NCBI GenBank assembly: GCA_051746745.1
Contig: JBNJFJ010000023.1
Coordinates: 1 to 23,402, forward strand
DNA: 23,402 nt
From: Halolactibacillus sp051746745
GTDB taxonomy: Bacteria; Bacillota; Bacilli; Bacillales; Amphibacillaceae
Direction: 5' to 3'
How positions within the stretch are numbered: position 1 is the stretch's first letter; every line of letters begins with the position of its first letter. Below are positions 21,161 to 23,402 of the stretch, piece by piece. The translations under genes were made by a program, and so were the position numbers. The notes below the pieces were generated by a model. It saw nothing but the letters and a program-made list of their open reading frames with translations. It was not told the origin of the DNA and searched no databases.

Positions 21161-23215
21161 TCAATAGTCATCGTAATGAGCACTCACAACTGAAAGCGGT
21201 GTTTGTCTTTTCCCGCGGATATCTAACTCATAGTTTTCATAAGGATAAAAGACAATGAAGTTTTGGTCTGAGTGTTCAGATAACTTAAGAGGTAGTTCAT
21301 CTAAACTAGGGTGCCAACCGATTGTGCCAGTTCTTGCGCTAATGGCTAAAATTAAATCATGTGGTGCTAATTTTAAGCAATAACGTTCAACCATGGTCCA
21401 GTCTGGTAAGTGGGTGAAACTTAGTTTATTCACGGGCTTGATTGACGATATAGCTTCTTTTGTTTGTTCAAAATCATCATCCATAACAATATAAAGAATC
21501 TGACAGTTAAGTTGTTTGACGATTTGTTTTGTGATCCGAATAGCATCTTTAAAACCTGGTTTATATATGATTTGTTTAGGCAAGATGACAATGAGACGTT
21601 CGGTGAGTTGAATCGGTTCTTGTTCTTTCACGATTAAGTGACGGATATATGTATGATCAATCACATTGTCAATGACCCGACCAAACATTTTGTCTGTCTG
21701 ATTAGGTTTACCATTCCAGCCGGAAATAACGGTCGTAATCATCTCTTCAGTAATTGCACGTTCAATGGCTTTTCCAATCGATTGACCGACACGGGTGAGG
21801 GGTCTAACAGGTATTTCAGCGCCTGCCGCGTAAAAAATCGCATGACCGAGTAATTTCTCTGCTTCAATCACGTCTTGTTCTGCTTGTTTCGTATGATTTT
21901 TAACGACCTTTAGAGGGTAAATCGCTTCATCAGATTTTAAAGCGGCGCGAACGAGAAAACCAACGTCCATGAGTGATTCAACTGATTCCGGGTTAGATAC
22001 AGGGATTAAAATACGTTCTGCTTTTTTACTTGTTACCTCTTCATGTGCCGATTCTTTTACTAATTTACGGCCATACTTTTCAGTGAAGAATGGACCGATG
22101 ACAGTAGAGATAAGGATCATAATAATAATCGCATTCACCGTATTTTGATTGATTAAAGCAAGATCGAAACCAACCAATGTCGCCGCCAGTGTTGCCGCAG
22201 CTTGAGGGATAGTTAAACCAAAAATAAGACCTATTTCATCCGTTGAATAGTGAAAGAAGTGTTTGGTTAAGTAGGCAGCCAAAAATTTACCTGCGAATAA
22301 ACTAAATGTAATGAAAAGCGTTAACAGTAGGGCGCGTAGACTAGAAAATAACGCCGTGATATTCATCAACATCCCAACGCTTAATAAGAAAAACGGAATG
22401 AATAAGGCATTCGCCGTAAAATTAATCCGGTTCATTAACGGCCCTTGTGAGAAAATGTAGCGGTTTAAACTAAGACCAGCTAAAAAAGCACCAATTATTG
22501 GTTCAAGTCCCGCATATAATGCCATCCAGCCGCTAATGAATAATATCATCATGACATAGTTAAACTCACTCGAACCATCTAATCCTTCAATTCGGAAGAC
22601 GTGCTTCGTTAAGTAAGGGACAATCAAAAAAATTAATCCCGCAAAGATAACGGTCGAGCCGATTAACCTAACCCAAAAAGTAAGATTGACCTCACCTGTT
22701 GCCATGCCAGAAATCACAGCTAAAAATAACATCGCCAAAACATCCGTGACCAGGGTTCCTCCTACGGTCGTAATGACAGCTTTTTGCTTAGTGAGACCAA
22801 ACTTACTAGCGATAGGATATGAAAGAAGTGTATGTGAACCAACGATGGAACCAAGCAATAAACTTCCTGGTAGAGAAAAGCCAAAAGATAAACCAACGAT
22901 AAAGCCAAAAATTAATGGAAAAGTAAACGAGATAAGTCCGAAAAGTAAACTACGATGCCGGTACTTTAAAAAGCTGTCAATGTCGAGCTCTAGCCCTGCA
23001 ATGAAAATAATAAATAGTAAACCGACCGTACCGAGTAATTCAATGGTTACATCTCTAGCAAGTAGATTTAAACCATTGGGACCGATGATGACGCCTGCGA
23101 GAATTGGTCCGACAATACCGGGCAAATGAATTTTTTTCATTAACAGTGGGCTAACTAAAAAAATAATCATGGCTAACGCAAAGATAATAACGGGTTCTGA
23201 TATCGGTTGAAACAA
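21161..23215 (-). CDS. CPA2-family cation/proton antiporter with C-terminal USP-like region
   Basis: Integral membrane exchanger (KefB/NapA type) of 684 residues, probably moving Na+ or K+ against H+ for pH and ion balance. About 12 helices fill residues 1-385. Typical segments are LPGIVGPILAGVIIGPNGLN, LLFIIFIAGLELD and GTLVTDVLAML, where Thr157-Asp158 occupies the family's ion-binding position. Residues about 395-684 are cytosolic and resemble tandem universal-stress-protein folds (ERILIPVSNPES near 400; ERLIVILPKQI near 540); there is no clear TrkA-N motif. The start is a TTG: AAGGAAGTG lies a few bases upstream, while the first in-frame ATG is at codon 16, inside helix one. The end of a mobile element lies 47 bases upstream of the start. 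Confidence 0.9.
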   Translation of the reverse strand: MFQPISEPVIIFALAMIIFLVSPLLMKKIHLPGIVGPILAGVIIGPNGLNLLARDVTIELLGTVGLLFIIFIAGLELDIDSFLKYRHRSLLFGLISFTFPLIFGFIVGLSFGFSLPGSLLLGSIVGSHTLLSYPIASKFGLTKQKAVITTVGGTLVTDVLAMLFLAVISGMATGEVNLTFWVRLIGSTVIFAGLIFLIVPYLTKHVFRIEGLDGSSEFNYVMMILFISGWMALYAGLEPIIGAFLAGLSLNRYIFSQGPLMNRINFTANALFIPFFLLSVGMLMNITALFSSLRALLLTLFITFSLFAGKFLAAYLTKHFFHYSTDEIGLIFGLTIPQAAATLAATLVGFDLALINQNTVNAIIIMILISTVIGPFFTEKYGRKLVKESAHEEVTSKKAERILIPVSNPESVESLMDVGFLVRAALKSDEAIYPLKVVKNHTKQAEQDVIEAEKLLGHAIFYAAGAEIPVRPLTRVGQSIGKAIERAITEEMITTVISGWNGKPNQTDKMFGRVIDNVIDHTYIRHLIVKEQEPIQLTERLIVILPKQIIYKPGFKDAIRITKQIVKQLNCQILYIVMDDDFEQTKEAISSIKPVNKLSFTHLPDWTMVERYCLKLAPHDLILAISARTGTIGWHPSLDELPLKLSEHSDQNFIVFYPYENYELDIRGKRQTPLSVVSAHYDDY

Positions 23216-23262
23216 ATGATCACTTCCTTAAAAAACTATATTAAAATCTTCATCATTATATA

Positions 23263-23402
23263 GTGAACTACTCCCACGACTTACAACCCTTACGGGTTGC
23301 TTGAAGTGGGGGCTTCTTGGGTCATCGCCACTTTTAGTAGCTGACGAAATCGACCAAGCTAACCCTCTTGTTCCAAGAGTTTATATTTTCATTAGGCACT
23401 TG
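23263..23402 (-). mobile_element. Right end of an IS200/IS605-type (TnpB) element, continuing outside the window
   Basis: On the minus strand the sequence contains the structured 3' end typical of tnpB elements of Bacilli: AAGAAGCCCCCACTTCAA, a hairpin CAACCC/GGGTTG (23284-23299), then AAGTCGTGGGAGTAGTTCAC ending at 23263. CCCAC/GTGGG (23273-23277 with 23307-23311) closes the outer stem. There are no terminal inverted repeats, as expected of this family. One minus-strand frame is open from the window edge down to a stop at 23334-23336 and could be the last 22 codons of tnpB, but I could not recognise it. The exact boundary at 23263 is inferred from the usual TTCAC ending. Confidence 0.65.
23263..23402 (-). 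ncRNA. Omega-RNA (TnpB guide RNA) scaffold, 5' part outside window
   Basis: In IS200/IS605 elements the RNA covering the 3' end of tnpB and the right end is the TnpB guide RNA. On the minus strand three successive stems are visible: CTCTTG-GAA-CAAGAG, then GTCA-GCTAC-TAAAA-GTGGC-GA-TGAC, then the CCCAC...CAACCC-GTAA-GGGTTG...GTGGG terminal hairpin. After the scaffold ends near 23263 the guide would be copied from flanking DNA (about 23262 down to 23243-23247). That this RNA is made, and that an intact TnpB exists to use it, is inference from the family. Confidence 0.55.

Noticed and set aside
22686..23129. 147-codon plus-strand frame opposite the antiporter
   Set aside because: It mirrors the hydrophobic helices of the antiporter, lacks a ribosome site and has the composition of an antisense shadow.
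1..23402. CRISPR array, tRNA, rRNA or prophage genes
   Set aside because: No regularly spaced repeats, no tRNA cloverleaf or rRNA-like stretch and no phage-type genes were seen; the only repeat array is the 21-nt coding repeat at 19667-19729.

Overview
The window looks like chromosome of a low-GC Gram-positive bacterium (Bacilli, Bacillaceae-like). The signs are strong AGGAGG-type ribosome sites, TTGACA/TATAAT promoters, many U-tailed intrinsic terminators, lipoproteins with an L-x-A-C lipobox, cre-like catabolite sites, a GlpP-style leader and a YdjO-type protein. The genus cannot be fixed from this sequence. Most genes are housekeeping or carbohydrate genes; the right edge carries the end of a mobile element.

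Left (1-9345): the tail of a probable glycoside hydrolase, then phosphoglucomutase pgcA, then a sugar-uptake operon. The operon holds a CUT1 binding lipoprotein, two permeases, a YesL/DUF624 membrane protein and a GH3 beta-glucosidase whose domains are in inverted order. The binding-protein gene follows a leader of about 350 nt flanked by two AAAGCGCTTT operators. Internal terminators probably grade expression along the operon. No ATPase or regulator gene is present. The likely flow is: a beta-gluco-oligosaccharide is imported and cleaved inside the cell by GH3, and the glucose phosphates are interconverted by PgcA.

Middle (9346-15720, all minus strand): a stand-alone EAL-domain c-di-GMP phosphodiesterase, a fructose PTS EIIABC without fruK or fruR beside it, and PEP carboxylase, each with its own promoter and terminator.

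Right (15960-23402): glpK behind a promoter with a cre over its -35 box and a GlpP-type conditional terminator; an aldo/keto reductase with a terminator-bearing minus-strand leader (possible sRNA or attenuator); a YdjO-like zinc-ribbon protein; a coiled-coil protein built on 21-nt repeats; a SurA-N lipoprotein lacking a rotamase domain; and a CPA2 cation/proton antiporter with a TTG start. The last ~140 bases are the right end of an IS200/IS605-type element on the minus strand. They fold like a TnpB omega-RNA scaffold, and its presumed guide comes from the 5' region of the antiporter gene. The tnpB gene itself would lie beyond the window. This RNA is the most notable item here.
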